Source: Kordiimonadaceae bacterium (GTDB lineage: Bacteria; Pseudomonadota; Alphaproteobacteria; Sphingomonadales; Kordiimonadaceae). From it: 64,000 nt of DNA. The notes beneath the pieces are model-generated. The model was not told where the DNA came from, did not search any database, and was given only the letters and a program-made list of their open reading frames with translations. The stretch lies in NCBI GenBank assembly GCA_017640725.1, contig JAEPQB010000001.1:1054001-1118000 (forward strand), read 5' to 3'. Positions 9,949 through 19,063 of this stretch are shown here, in pieces (the stretch's first letter is position 1; every line of letters starts with the position of its first letter). The position numbers and the translations under genes are program-made.

Positions 9949-10401
9949 CTATTGCAGCACAAATGCCTTGGCGATGATCTTCCATTCACCGTTGACTTTG
10001 CCAAGTGTCAGGGCGTCATAGAAGCGATCTGCAGACCGAAACATCACCACGGCAATTCGGTCATCCACAATGTCCATAGAAAGAATTTCGCCGTCACGGT
10101 CACCACCAGGGGGGTTGTCGTTAGCCGCCCACCGTGACAGCACCTCGGTCATGTCTTTCCAGGAACGAACAGCCTCTGTGCCGTCTTCACCGCGCGTGAC
10201 CCCAACCATGCTGGAGTTTTCTGCGTCGAATGCGCGGAACAAGCGCTCCCGGCTGGCTTCTCCCTGGCCGTGAAAATAGTCGAATACGGCGGTTTCAATG
10301 GCAGCTTTGTCTTCTGATTTGGCTTTGTTCTTATGACCATCTGCAGACACAGGCACAGCCAGGCCCAGCAAAACCGCCAATGCAATCGCTATTTTTTTCA
10401 T
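9949..10401 (-). CDS. Exported NTF2-like (putative lumazine-binding) protein
   Basis: A 150-residue secreted protein with signal peptide MKKIAIALAVLLGLAVPVSA followed by a SnoaL/NTF2-like fold of the PF12893 type: helix KAAIETAVFDYFHGQGEASRE, then strands (ILSMDIVDDRIAVVMF, YDALTLGKVNGEWKIIAKAF). Proteins of this type bind small ligands or act as unassigned enzymes, so no reaction is given. Start chosen at ATG 10401, with GGGGAGATATT before it, instead of the longer frame from 10485 that lacks a leader. The leader mRNA contains a perfect hairpin at 10424-10440. It is convergent with the propeller pair. Confidence 0.78.
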   Translation of the reverse strand: MKKIAIALAVLLGLAVPVSADGHKNKAKSEDKAAIETAVFDYFHGQGEASRERLFRAFDAENSSMVGVTRGEDGTEAVRSWKDMTEVLSRWAANDNPPGGDRDGEILSMDIVDDRIAVVMFRSADRFYDALTLGKVNGEWKIIAKAFVLQ

Positions 10402-10423
10402 AATATCTCCCCTTCTGTCACCG

Positions 10424-10440
10424 GCCACACAACGTGTGGC
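10424..10440 (-). promoter_or_regulatory. Perfect 7-bp hairpin in the leader of the NTF2-like gene
   Basis: GCCACAC (10424-10430) and GTGTGGC (10434-10440) pair around three bases, about 20 bases upstream of the start codon and just ahead of the ribosome site. It may be an operator or an mRNA structure that affects translation or stability. Confidence 0.4.
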
Positions 10441-10520
10441 ACTGTACATATAAAGATACATTGTAACATTTTTGGGGCAATGCACATATTTGAACAGGGG
10501 CCGTTCAATAGTGAGTGACT

Positions 10521-11993
10521 TTAGTGTCCCCCACCCACCTGAACCGATGCCGTCACGTCCGAAGGGTGGGTTTTACTGCGCTTCACAAACAACCACAGCG
10601 CTGCAGATATTGCGATAGAGATAGAGGCAATCATGAAGATGATGCCTTTGTCTTCCACCCGGCTGACAAAAAGGCCAATACCGAGCGACACCAAAAGCTG
10701 CGGCAACACCACTGAAAGATTAAACAGCCCCATATAAAGTCCCATCTGGGTCTGATCGACTTTCTGGCTCATAATGGCGAAGGGCAGGCTGACGATCGCC
10801 GCCCATCCCACACCCGCAAACAACATGGTGATCCAGATTTGCCAATCGCTGAAGCCAGCGACATAGCCGTACGCAAAAGCCACAGACATTATGATTAGCG
10901 AAAGCGCGTGCGTTCGGATCCGCCCAATCCGCCGTGCCATTGGCTCAAGCGCAAAAACCGGCAAAATGGCTGCCACGGCATTCAGAACAAGGAATGACCA
11001 GCTGGTAACACGGCCAAGTTCCAGCGCATCAAGTCCCGAAAATCGAATTTCAAGCACGGGCACCAAGAACACAAAAATGGATTGGATGCCAATCCAGCTA
11101 AAAGAATGGGCAGCGAGCACTTTTTTAAATTCAACCTGGTTGGCGGCTTTGGCATCGCCTGATGGCGCCTTGTCGAGAACCGTAAGCGCAATGAAAAGGA
11201 GAGTCAGCCCGCCGCACAAATACTCCACATAAAAGTGTGAAACCTCAAATCCGCCCAAGCGGATAACGAGCGCATAAGCATCATAAAGCAGGAAACCCCA
11301 TAACGGCCGGATTGTAACCAACAGGCGTAGCAGGGAGGGGGTTCCTGGTGCTTCGGCACCGGCTTCGTCGGCGGACACCAATTCGCGCGGTTCTTCGATC
11401 AACAGCGTTGGAAAAATCGCCAGAGCAAAGGTCAAAAACGCTCCGACATAAATCAGGACATAATTGTCCCATATGGCACCGATGGCATAGCCGCCTACAG
11501 ACAAAGTGCCCGAGATGGTTTGCATCCAAGTATAGCCTTTGGTGCGGCTCACGCCCTCCGGGGTCACGTCAGCAATGATGGCGCGCGTTGGATTGAAACT
11601 GATGTTGATCGCCATATCCAGCGTGAGAGCAACCACAAGGGCAACACCAACGATCGCTTCAAAACCCAGGGCAGATGAAATTACGCCAATATAGGGCAGC
11701 GAAAGCAATGAAATTGCGCCAACAAAACCGCCGATTAAAATGAATGGGCGCCGTCTACCATTCCAGAACCACACTTTGTCAGAGATGATCCCGATGATCA
11801 CCTGACCAAAGATACCAGCCAAGGGGCCAGCGGCCCACACAAGTCCAATGTCATGAATATCCAGATTGTATTGGGTTGTCAGGATCCAACTCAGCGCCGC
11901 GATTTGCACAGACAACGCTAGGCCCATGGCAGTCGCAGGCAGTCCAAGAACAATGTAAAATGGATTGGTTAAGTTTCGCTGGAATGCTCGCAT
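10521..11993 (-). CDS. MFS sugar transporter, SUT/GPH-like
   Basis: A 490-residue inner-membrane carrier with about 12 hydrophobic segments. The loop after segment two reads IISDKVWFWNGRRRPFILIGG, which matches the sucrose/maltose transporters of the SUT-SLC45 type and alphaproteobacterial MalY-like carriers. It probably imports glucose, maltose or short maltodextrins with protons. Start ATG 11993 follows GGGGAGGGAAGT. It is divergent from an exported amylase and a cytoplasmic alpha-glucosidase, which supports alpha-glucan use; the outer-membrane receptor expected for such a locus is not in the window. Confidence 0.85.
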   Translation of the reverse strand: MRAFQRNLTNPFYIVLGLPATAMGLALSVQIAALSWILTTQYNLDIHDIGLVWAAGPLAGIFGQVIIGIISDKVWFWNGRRRPFILIGGFVGAISLLSLPYIGVISSALGFEAIVGVALVVALTLDMAINISFNPTRAIIADVTPEGVSRTKGYTWMQTISGTLSVGGYAIGAIWDNYVLIYVGAFLTFALAIFPTLLIEEPRELVSADEAGAEAPGTPSLLRLLVTIRPLWGFLLYDAYALVIRLGGFEVSHFYVEYLCGGLTLLFIALTVLDKAPSGDAKAANQVEFKKVLAAHSFSWIGIQSIFVFLVPVLEIRFSGLDALELGRVTSWSFLVLNAVAAILPVFALEPMARRIGRIRTHALSLIIMSVAFAYGYVAGFSDWQIWITMLFAGVGWAAIVSLPFAIMSQKVDQTQMGLYMGLFNLSVVLPQLLVSLGIGLFVSRVEDKGIIFMIASISIAISAALWLFVKRSKTHPSDVTASVQVGGGH

Positions 11994-12291
11994 ACTTCCC
12001 TCCCCGAAAATGCGTGCGAATGAGGAAACCCACTTGAATCAAAAGCAGGCCTGCTCTCCCCTTAGCCGCCAAAATGACCGTTTTTGTAATTTTTTGCAAA
12101 TTTTTTGTTTGTTTTTGCAAAAACTGCTGCAATATTGACTGATGATACAGAGCAAAACTGATCGCTAGTACATGTTCTTAAACATTGTTTAATAAAGGTT
12201 TTTGATAATGTTTTTGACAAGTCGGGGCGATTCGCGACATTGTTTGCTTTGTTTCATTTTTTGCAAACATACCTGAGGGAGGCGGGGTGTG
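11994..12291. promoter_or_regulatory. Divergent control region of the alpha-glucan genes with repeated TTTGCAAA
   Basis: About 298 bases separate the transporter from the amylase. The core TTTGCAAA occurs at 12093-12100, inside the perfect palindrome at 12111-12124, and at 12260-12267, about 25 bases before the amylase start. TTGACA at 12214-12219 is a possible -35. A palindrome with a central GC is typical of LacI-family operators; the regulator is not in the window. Confidence 0.5.
12111..12124. promoter_or_regulatory. Perfect palindrome GTTTTTGCAAAAAC, candidate operator
   Basis: The 14 bases equal their own reverse complement and carry the TTTGCAAA core seen twice more in this gap. The position between the divergent transporter and amylase genes fits a shared operator for a carbohydrate repressor. 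Confidence 0.5.
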
Positions 12292-14184
12292 ATGCTCACA
12301 AATGCATGGAATCGATGGATTAGAACCGCCAGCGTTGCAGCTATACTTGCCTGCAATGGTGCATGCGCGGACGAAAACGTTTCGACTGGCCCTTTTGACG
12401 CAGCCACCAGCCCTGACGTTACCCTTCCCTCAAATCCAGCCTCCCGTCTGCCGTTTGGTGACCGCCCGGCCCTGGACGACATAATCTATTTTGTTCTGCC
12501 GGACAGGTTTGAAAATGGTGACCCAAGCAATGACACAGCCGGGATCACGGGCGGACCGCTTGAGCATGGCTTTGATCCCGAAGCAGTGAACTTTTATCAC
12601 GGCGGGGACCTAAAGGGCCTGACAGAACGTTTGGATTACATTAAAGACCTTGGCGCGACGGCCGTGTGGTTCACACCGGTATACAAAAACAAGCCGGTGC
12701 AAGGCCTGTTTGGTGGTCACTCGGCTGGCTATCACGGATATTGGGTAACGGATTTCACGCGGGTCGACCCGCACCTTGGCAGTCCTGAAGACTTCAAAGC
12801 CTTTGTCGATGCTGCCCATGCCCGTGACATGAAAGTAATATTGGACATCATCACAAACCACACGGCTGATGTGATCAAATATCGTGAATGCAGCGACCCG
12901 GCCTGGCAAGGGGAACGCCTTCAAGGGTGCGCTTACCGGTCACGCGCCGACTATCCATACAATTTGTATCGCGGAGACCCTGCCAAACCGATCAATGAAG
13001 GCTTTCTGGGCGACAGCCCCGAGCACCAAACAGCAGAAAACTTCGCCAAGCTGGTTCGGCCCGATTATGCCTACACACCGTTTACCGACGCCGATGAAGC
13101 GGACATCAAAGTGCCCGCGTGGCTCAACGATCCAATTTATTATCACAACCGGGGTGAAAGCACTTTTCAGGGTGAAAACTCCATATCTGGCGATTTTGTT
13201 GGTCTGGACGACGTCTTCACCGAGCACCCACGCGTGGTTGATGGGTTCATCGATATCTATAAACAGTGGATCACCGATTTCCGCATAGACGGTTTTCGGG
13301 TCGATACAGTCAAACATGTGAACGGTGAGTTTTGGACCCATTTTGCACCGGCGATTTTGGAGCATGCCAAAGCTGAGGGCATTCCTCACTTCTATATTTT
13401 TGGAGAGGTGTATTCGGCGGATGTAAATGTTCTGTCCTCTTTCACCAATGATTTCAGCCTGCCTGCCGTGTTGGACTTTGGCTTCCAAGACGCCGTTGTA
13501 AAATCACTGACGGGCGAACGCGGCCCGGATATTTTCGCCGAATTGTTTGCAAACGACCAGTTTTACCAAAACGGAGAGAATCCCGAATTAATGCTGCCGA
13601 GTTTTACTGGCAATCACGACATGGGGCGGTTTGGTTTTTTCCTGCGACAGGCACTGCCGGACATGCGCGAGGCAGAAGCTCTTGCTCGCACCACTTTAGC
13701 GCACGGATTGATGATTTTTGCCCGTGGTATTCCCGTCATTTATTACGGCGACGAACAGGGGTTTGTGGGGGACGGTAAAGACTTTCACGCAAGAGAGAAT
13801 ATGTTCCCGTCAAAGGTCGCGTCCTACAATGACAATGCCCTCGTCGGAACGGCGGCAACCACAGCGACTTCCAATTTTGACACGTCCCATCCGCTGTTTC
13901 GAACTTTGAAGGATTTTAACGCGCTGCATCAGGCTGAGCCGGCCCTGCGGCGGGGAATACAAACGGTGCTACGCGCCGATGACAAGCCTGGCATTCTAGC
14001 CCTGAAACGCCAGGTTCCGGGCGCTTCAGATCATGTTGTGATTGTTGCCAACACCGCCATGTCACCGCTTGAGTATGATTTGAACGCAATCGGCGATATT
14101 CAGTCCATGGTGGGTTCATGTGGCAACGATGGCCGCATGACACTTCAAGCTTTTGAGTTAAGAGTATGCAAAATCAAGCCATAA
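12292..14184 (+). CDS. Exported GH13 alpha-amylase family enzyme
   Basis: A 630-residue alpha-glucan hydrolase. An N-terminal export signal ends near ILACNGACADE, where ILAC could be a weak lipobox. The (beta/alpha)8 barrel shows LDIITNHT, nucleophile Asp338 in GFRVDTVKH, acid/base Glu372 in FGEVYSAD and Asp443 in TGNHDMGRF, so it should be active. Its place outside the cytoplasm, beside a cytoplasmic glucosidase and a transporter, suggests that it cuts maltodextrins in the periplasm or at the surface. ATG 12292 is preferred over GTG 12289; GAGGGAGG lies upstream. It overlaps the next gene by 19 bases. Confidence 0.87.
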   Translation: MLTNAWNRWIRTASVAAILACNGACADENVSTGPFDAATSPDVTLPSNPASRLPFGDRPALDDIIYFVLPDRFENGDPSNDTAGITGGPLEHGFDPEAVNFYHGGDLKGLTERLDYIKDLGATAVWFTPVYKNKPVQGLFGGHSAGYHGYWVTDFTRVDPHLGSPEDFKAFVDAAHARDMKVILDIITNHTADVIKYRECSDPAWQGERLQGCAYRSRADYPYNLYRGDPAKPINEGFLGDSPEHQTAENFAKLVRPDYAYTPFTDADEADIKVPAWLNDPIYYHNRGESTFQGENSISGDFVGLDDVFTEHPRVVDGFIDIYKQWITDFRIDGFRVDTVKHVNGEFWTHFAPAILEHAKAEGIPHFYIFGEVYSADVNVLSSFTNDFSLPAVLDFGFQDAVVKSLTGERGPDIFAELFANDQFYQNGENPELMLPSFTGNHDMGRFGFFLRQALPDMREAEALARTTLAHGLMIFARGIPVIYYGDEQGFVGDGKDFHARENMFPSKVASYNDNALVGTAATTATSNFDTSHPLFRTLKDFNALHQAEPALRRGIQTVLRADDKPGILALKRQVPGASDHVVIVANTAMSPLEYDLNAIGDIQSMVGSCGNDGRMTLQAFELRVCKIKP

Positions 14185-15842
14185 CAAGAAACACCAGTCT
14201 GACAGCAGACGCAAACGAGACAGGCCTTGCTGGCGCAAGCCTGGAGTGGTGGCGGGGCGCCGTAATTTACCAGATTTATCCGCGCAGTTTTTTCGATTCG
14301 AACGGAGACGGCATTGGCGACCTGCCAGGCATTTACGAAAAACTGGACTATGTTGCGAGCCTGGGCGTTGATGGCATCTGGCTGTCACCCTTTTTTACCT
14401 CACCAATGGTGGATTTTGGCTATGACGTGTCTGACTACAGAGATGTGGACCCCATTTTTGGCACAATGGAAGACTTTGACCGCATCGTCGAAAAGTCTCA
14501 CCAGCTTGGCTTGAAAGTGGTGATTGACCAGGTCTATTCGCACTCGTCAAACCGCCACCCCTGGTTCCGGGAAAGCAAGCAGTCGGCTGATAACCCAAAA
14601 TCAGACTGGTATGTTTGGGCGGATGCCAAACCGGACGGTTCGCCACCCAACAACTGGCTTTCGGTATTTGGTGGTCCAGGTTGGAGCTGGGATACAAAGC
14701 GCGAACAATATTACTTTCACAACTTCCTCCCAGCGCAGCCGGACCTGAATGTCCACAACCCGGCGGTTCAGGAGGCGATTTTTGATACAGCGCGGTTCTG
14801 GCTTGATCGAGGAGTAGACGGCTTTCGGTTGGATGCTTTGAACTTTTTGATGCACGACCCTCAGTTCCGGGATAACCCCGCGATTGAAAACCCGCCAAGC
14901 ACGCTTCCTTTTGATTGCCAGGATCACATTTACAATAAGTCACACCCGGACATATTGAACTTCCTGGAGCGCCTGAGGAAGGTGATTGACGAGTATCCTG
15001 ACAGGTTCACCGTAGCCGAAATTGGCGGCGAATACTCGCTGGAGGAAATGCAAAGCTACACCAGTGCCGACAAACGGGTAAACACCGCCTATGGCTTTCA
15101 ATTCCTCGAAGCAGACGAGCTAACACCAGACGTTATCAAATCGTCTATCACTCCTTGGGACCCTGATCATGGTGTTTCAGGGTGGCCAAGCTGGGCCTTC
15201 TCAAACCATGACCGGCCACGTGCAACAAGCCGTTGGGGTGGTTCCGGGCATGACACAGATTTCGCAAAAATGCTGGTAACACTTGTTTGCGCATTGCGCG
15301 GCAGCGCCTTCCTGTATCAAGGGGAAGAACTCGGGCTGCCGCAGAGCAAGGTGCCCTATGAACTGCTGGTGGACCCAGAAGGCATCAACAATTGGCCGAA
15401 CCATCTGGACCGGGACGGTACGCGAACACCCATGCCATGGGCGGAAGGCATAATTAACGCTGGTTTTTCGTCCAACAAACCCTGGTTGCCGGTCGACGAC
15501 AGGCACAATGCGCTTGCGGTGGAAGCTCAGGAATTGGACCCAGATTCCACCCTGAATTACACTCGGAATTTTCTGCGCGTCAGAAATGAAATGCCTGCCC
15601 TGAAGGTCGGCGATATCGAGTTTGTCGATGTGCCAAACCCAATTCTGGCCTTCACACGGTCATACGGCGGCAAAACTCTTTTGTGCGTATTCAATCTCTC
15701 TGCCGACACCCAAGCGGACCCTCTGGCATTTGATGGGCAGCTCATTTGGACAATTGGCGAACAAGGCGCTGGTGCCAATCTCGCGCCCTACGGTGGGTAC
15801 ATTAAAGAACTGGAACAAAGTCAGCTGCGCATCGCCCGTTGA
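14166..15842 (+). CDS. GH13 alpha-glucosidase (oligo-alpha-glucosidase), cytoplasmic
   Basis: A 558-residue enzyme without a signal peptide, so it works in the cytoplasm on imported sugars. Family features are AVIYQIYPRSFFDSNGDGIG near the N-terminus, nucleophile Asp223 in GVDGFRLDALNF, acid/base Glu285 in TVAEIGGE and Asp349 in SNHDRPR, and a C-terminal beta domain (about 470-558). The pattern fits the alphaproteobacterial and Halomonas GH13_23 glucosidases, which split maltose and small maltooligosaccharides to glucose. Its ATG lies inside the end of the amylase gene, indicating translational coupling. Confidence 0.9.
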   Translation: MQNQAITRNTSLTADANETGLAGASLEWWRGAVIYQIYPRSFFDSNGDGIGDLPGIYEKLDYVASLGVDGIWLSPFFTSPMVDFGYDVSDYRDVDPIFGTMEDFDRIVEKSHQLGLKVVIDQVYSHSSNRHPWFRESKQSADNPKSDWYVWADAKPDGSPPNNWLSVFGGPGWSWDTKREQYYFHNFLPAQPDLNVHNPAVQEAIFDTARFWLDRGVDGFRLDALNFLMHDPQFRDNPAIENPPSTLPFDCQDHIYNKSHPDILNFLERLRKVIDEYPDRFTVAEIGGEYSLEEMQSYTSADKRVNTAYGFQFLEADELTPDVIKSSITPWDPDHGVSGWPSWAFSNHDRPRATSRWGGSGHDTDFAKMLVTLVCALRGSAFLYQGEELGLPQSKVPYELLVDPEGINNWPNHLDRDGTRTPMPWAEGIINAGFSSNKPWLPVDDRHNALAVEAQELDPDSTLNYTRNFLRVRNEMPALKVGDIEFVDVPNPILAFTRSYGGKTLLCVFNLSADTQADPLAFDGQLIWTIGEQGAGANLAPYGGYIKELEQSQLRIAR

Positions 15843-15859
15843 TCGAAGCTTTTGTTGCT

Positions 15860-15942
15860 CTCGTACAGAAATGACGAAAAGTCGCACTTCAATGCAGGCG
15901 CCGTGTGTTATCTGTAGCGACATGTGATTGTCTCTGTACGAG
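15860..15942. promoter_or_regulatory. Spaced 10-bp inverted repeat upstream of the ABC export operon
   Basis: CTCGTACAGA (15860-15869) and its exact reverse complement TCTGTACGAG (15933-15942) lie 63 bases apart in the 108-base gap before the ATPase gene. The distal arm overlaps the ribosome site region. A related TCTGTAGCGA lies at 15911-15920. They look like half-sites for one regulator, which is not identified. Confidence 0.45.
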
Positions 15943-15950
15943 GGCAACTG

Positions 15951-16604
15951 ATGCTGCATGTGAGCAACCTAAAAAAAAGCTATTCAACACCGCAGGGTCG
16001 GGTAGACGTCATTAAAGGCCTCAGCTTCGACATTGCCGCCGGGGAGACAGTGGCCCTCATGGGGGAAAGTGGCTGCGGGAAAAGCACGCTACTGCATGTG
16101 ATTGCAGGGCTGGATGCCATCGATGCCGGCAGCATTCAGGTCAACAGCTCCAAAATTGAAGAGCTCGATGAAGCGGCGCGCGCGAACATCCGTCGGTATG
16201 ATGTGAGCCTCATATTTCAGCAATTCAACCTCATAACAAGCCTAACCGTCGAGGGAAACATCGGCTTTGAGGCCAAACTTGCAGGTCGGTTTGACGCCAG
16301 TTGGCAAAACTCTCTCGTCACCCGGCTTGGCCTGGAAGACCTGCTCGCGCGGTATCCCGAGCAGCTCTCCGGCGGGCAGCAGCAAAGGGTTGCGATCGCG
16401 CGCACCTTCGCCACAAAACCAAGCCTTATTCTTGCAGATGAACCAACTGGCAATTTGGACGAGGCAACCAGCGACGCCGTAATCGACCTGGCGTTCGACC
16501 TTGTGAAAGAAACGCAGGCCGCCCTTTTGATGGCAACCCATAGCCGCCGTTTGGCGGAAAAAGCCGACCGCATCCTTCGGCTAAAAGGCGGCCTGCTAGC
16601 ATGA
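15951..16604 (+). CDS. ABC transporter ATP-binding protein, AttE/LolD-like
   Basis: A 217-residue ATPase of the MacB/LolD class that drives an FtsX-type permease. It has Walker [10 protein letters not shown], a Q-loop at LIFQQFN, signature [13 protein letters not shown], Walker [13 protein letters not shown] and a switch His in MATHSRR, so it is complete. ATG 15951 (AGGG six bases upstream) is preferred over GTG 15924, which would add nine residues of no similarity. Its stop overlaps the permease start as ATGA. With the permease and an AttH-like protein it forms an AttEFGH-type operon, which probably exports or extracts something from the inner membrane. Confidence 0.9.
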   Translation: MLHVSNLKKSYSTPQGRVDVIKGLSFDIAAGETVALMGESGCGKSTLLHVIAGLDAIDAGSIQVNSSKIEELDEAARANIRRYDVSLIFQQFNLITSLTVEGNIGFEAKLAGRFDASWQNSLVTRLGLEDLLARYPEQLSGGQQQRVAIARTFATKPSLILADEPTGNLDEATSDAVIDLAFDLVKETQAALLMATHSRRLAEKADRILRLKGGLLA

Positions 16605-19063
16605 CACTCGCGCGCCAAAGTCCAATGCTTGTCATCGCCACATTGTTCAGCCATTGGGGCAAGCACAAGCTGCAACTCGCCACGCTTGTCATTGGGCTCG
16701 CGTCCGCCACGGCGCTATGGACCGCTGTTCAGGCCCTGAATGATCACGCCCGGGCCAGTTATGACCGGTCAGCGGCAACAATAGCGGCATTTGACCAGCC
16801 TGCATTCGCGCGTCCTGACAGAAGGCTATTTGACGACTCTGCCTTTGCTGCTTTTCGACGGGCTGGGTTTATGGTTACCCCCATTATTGAAGGGCGCCTT
16901 GGGCCGCCCGCAGGTGGCCTGACCATCACAGGGTTCGAACCGCTGACCTTTGCACCTGCGGGGGAAACACCAATCAGCGTCCCGCGAGGCGAAAACATGC
17001 TGAGCTTCTTTGACGCACCTGGCGAGCTGCTGGCCGATCCAACCATTGTGGCAAGGCTGCAGAAGTTGCTGGACCAACTACCTGAAAGCGAAAGGCCTGT
17101 TGTCAGGCGACAAGAAAATCTTGGCGGCGGTCAGGTGCTTGGGGACATTTCCACCGTGCAGAGGTTGCTTGGCAAAACTGGTCTGATCAGCAAACTGATG
17201 GTGACGGAGCCCGGTAGCCAACCAAACGCCGCCATCCCTTTCCAATGGCAAGATAAATTGGTGCTGGCTGAACCGCCCGTCAGTGTGGATCTCGCTGGTC
17301 TTACCGACAGTTTCCATCTCAATCTAACGGCTTTTGGCATGCTGTGCTTTTTGGTTGGACTATTCATTGTCTATTCCGCCATTGGTCTTGCCATCGAAGA
17401 CCTCATCGCAGCCCTGCGCACACTCCGGATTTGCGGCGTGTCCTTGCGCTCTCTCCTTGGGTCACTGATCTTGGAGATGACTGTTCTGGCTCTGTTTGCG
17501 GGTACATTGGGTATTTTGGGTGGCTATTTAGTCGCGGCACAGCTGTTGCCGGACGTTTCGGCAAGTTTGCGCGGGCTATACGGGGCCCAAATTGGTGGAA
17601 GCCTGTCGCTTGAGGCCAGTTGGTGGCTGGGCGGTATCGCGGTCAGCTTACTGGGGGCGCTTGGCGCGTCTCTGGGTGCTTTCCTTAAGGTGTCCCGCAT
17701 GGCGCTTTTTGACGCTCGGGGCGCATCCGCCTGGCGCGCGCAGCAAACTCGCACCCTTAAGCTGCAAGCCACGGTTGCTTTGATATGCTTTGCGACTTCC
17801 TCTCTTCTGTTTTTGTTTGGCTCGGGATTGTCAGCCGCATTTATAGTGATGGCCGGTTTGCTGCTGGGGTCGGCATTCCTGTTACCCGTGATCCTGTCCG
17901 CGCTTGTCCTGTCAGGCTCAAAAACAGCCAGGGGACCATTATCCGATTGGTTTTGGGCTGACAGCAAACAACAACTTTCGGGGCTGTCGCTTGCCCTTAT
18001 GGCCTTACTACTCGCGCTTGGCACCAACATCGGTGTGAGCGGAATGGTTGAAGGATTCCGGCTAACATTTAATGAGTTTTTGGAGGAGCGACTTTCAGCA
18101 GACCTATATGTGCTTGCAACCACAAACGAGCAAACACAGGAGCTCATGGATTGGGCGAAGGCCGAGCCAGCGGTGACAGCTACCCTACCCATTTGGGGCG
18201 CCAGCGCTTCTATTGACGGACACCCTGTCAGTGTCACTGGCTTCAGCGACCACACAAGCTACCGCGATACTTGGCAATTGTTGCAAGCGAGCCCTTCGCC
18301 CTGGTCAGAAACCCTTGAAGGTGACGGTGTCCTGATCAATGAGCAATTACATTATCGGCTGTCACTGTCACCTGGTCACAGCATTGTCGTGCAAAGTGAA
18401 ACCGGGCCGCTTGAACTGCAAGTGGCAGGTGTTTACAGCGACTATGGCAACCCAAGATCCGAAATCCGGTTGCCAAACCCGCGGGTTGCCGCGGCCTGGC
18501 CCTCTAGCGAGCGCAGACGCGTAGCTTTTATGACAAACGATGCCGCAGACCTGCAAAAACGAATTGAAACGGAGCTCGCTATACCCGCTGATCAAATGAT
18601 TGAGCAAAAGGGGTTGAAGCAGTTTTCTCAGGCCGTTTTTGAACGCACCTTTGTAATTTCCGGCGCGCTCAGCACGCTGACCCTTGCTGTAGCTGGTGTC
18701 GCTATGGTTACAAGCTTGCTGACACTTGCCAGCGCCCGCATTAGTGGTGTTGCCCCCCTGTGGGCAATGGGTGTGCGACGGCGCGCGATCACGCGACTTG
18801 AGGGCCTCAAAATACTAATGTTGGCGGCGCTGACCTCAGTAACCGCAATCCCCCTGGGGGTCGCCATCACTTGGTGCTTGGTGGATGTCATTAATGTGGC
18901 GGCGTTTGGCTGGCGGTTACCATTGTTTGTCTTCCCGTCACAGTGGTTGACTATGGGCCTGCTCGGATTAGGGACAGCCTTTGTTGCGTCACTGTATCCT
19001 TTGATGAAATTGCTGCGCACACCAGCTTCTGACTTGGCGAAGGTATTTGCTCATGAACATTAA
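16601..19063 (+). CDS. FtsX-like ABC transporter permease (AttF-AttG fused type)
   Basis: An 820-residue inner-membrane protein with an N-terminal membrane anchor (about 18-45), a periplasmic domain, a first FtsX block of hydrophobic segments (about 240-430), a second periplasmic domain, and a final set of three segments (about 685-805). This double FtsX design of about 800 residues is typical of permeases paired with AttH-like proteins (COG0577 neighbours). It is coupled to the ATPase by a four-base overlap and to the downstream gene by an 11-base overlap. The substrate is unknown; the family belongs with mechanotransmission or lipoprotein-release systems rather than importers. Confidence 0.87.
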   Translation: MTLARQSPMLVIATLFSHWGKHKLQLATLVIGLASATALWTAVQALNDHARASYDRSAATIAAFDQPAFARPDRRLFDDSAFAAFRRAGFMVTPIIEGRLGPPAGGLTITGFEPLTFAPAGETPISVPRGENMLSFFDAPGELLADPTIVARLQKLLDQLPESERPVVRRQENLGGGQVLGDISTVQRLLGKTGLISKLMVTEPGSQPNAAIPFQWQDKLVLAEPPVSVDLAGLTDSFHLNLTAFGMLCFLVGLFIVYSAIGLAIEDLIAALRTLRICGVSLRSLLGSLILEMTVLALFAGTLGILGGYLVAAQLLPDVSASLRGLYGAQIGGSLSLEASWWLGGIAVSLLGALGASLGAFLKVSRMALFDARGASAWRAQQTRTLKLQATVALICFATSSLLFLFGSGLSAAFIVMAGLLLGSAFLLPVILSALVLSGSKTARGPLSDWFWADSKQQLSGLSLALMALLLALGTNIGVSGMVEGFRLTFNEFLEERLSADLYVLATTNEQTQELMDWAKAEPAVTATLPIWGASASIDGHPVSVTGFSDHTSYRDTWQLLQASPSPWSETLEGDGVLINEQLHYRLSLSPGHSIVVQSETGPLELQVAGVYSDYGNPRSEIRLPNPRVAAAWPSSERRRVAFMTNDAADLQKRIETELAIPADQMIEQKGLKQFSQAVFERTFVISGALSTLTLAVAGVAMVTSLLTLASARISGVAPLWAMGVRRRAITRLEGLKILMLAALTSVTAIPLGVAITWCLVDVINVAAFGWRLPLFVFPSQWLTMGLLGLGTAFVASLYPLMKLLRTPASDLAKVFAHEH

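Noticed and set aside
17524-18255. 243-codon minus-strand frame opposite the ABC permease
   Set aside because: Antisense shadow, Ser/Pro/Ala-rich, without any domain.
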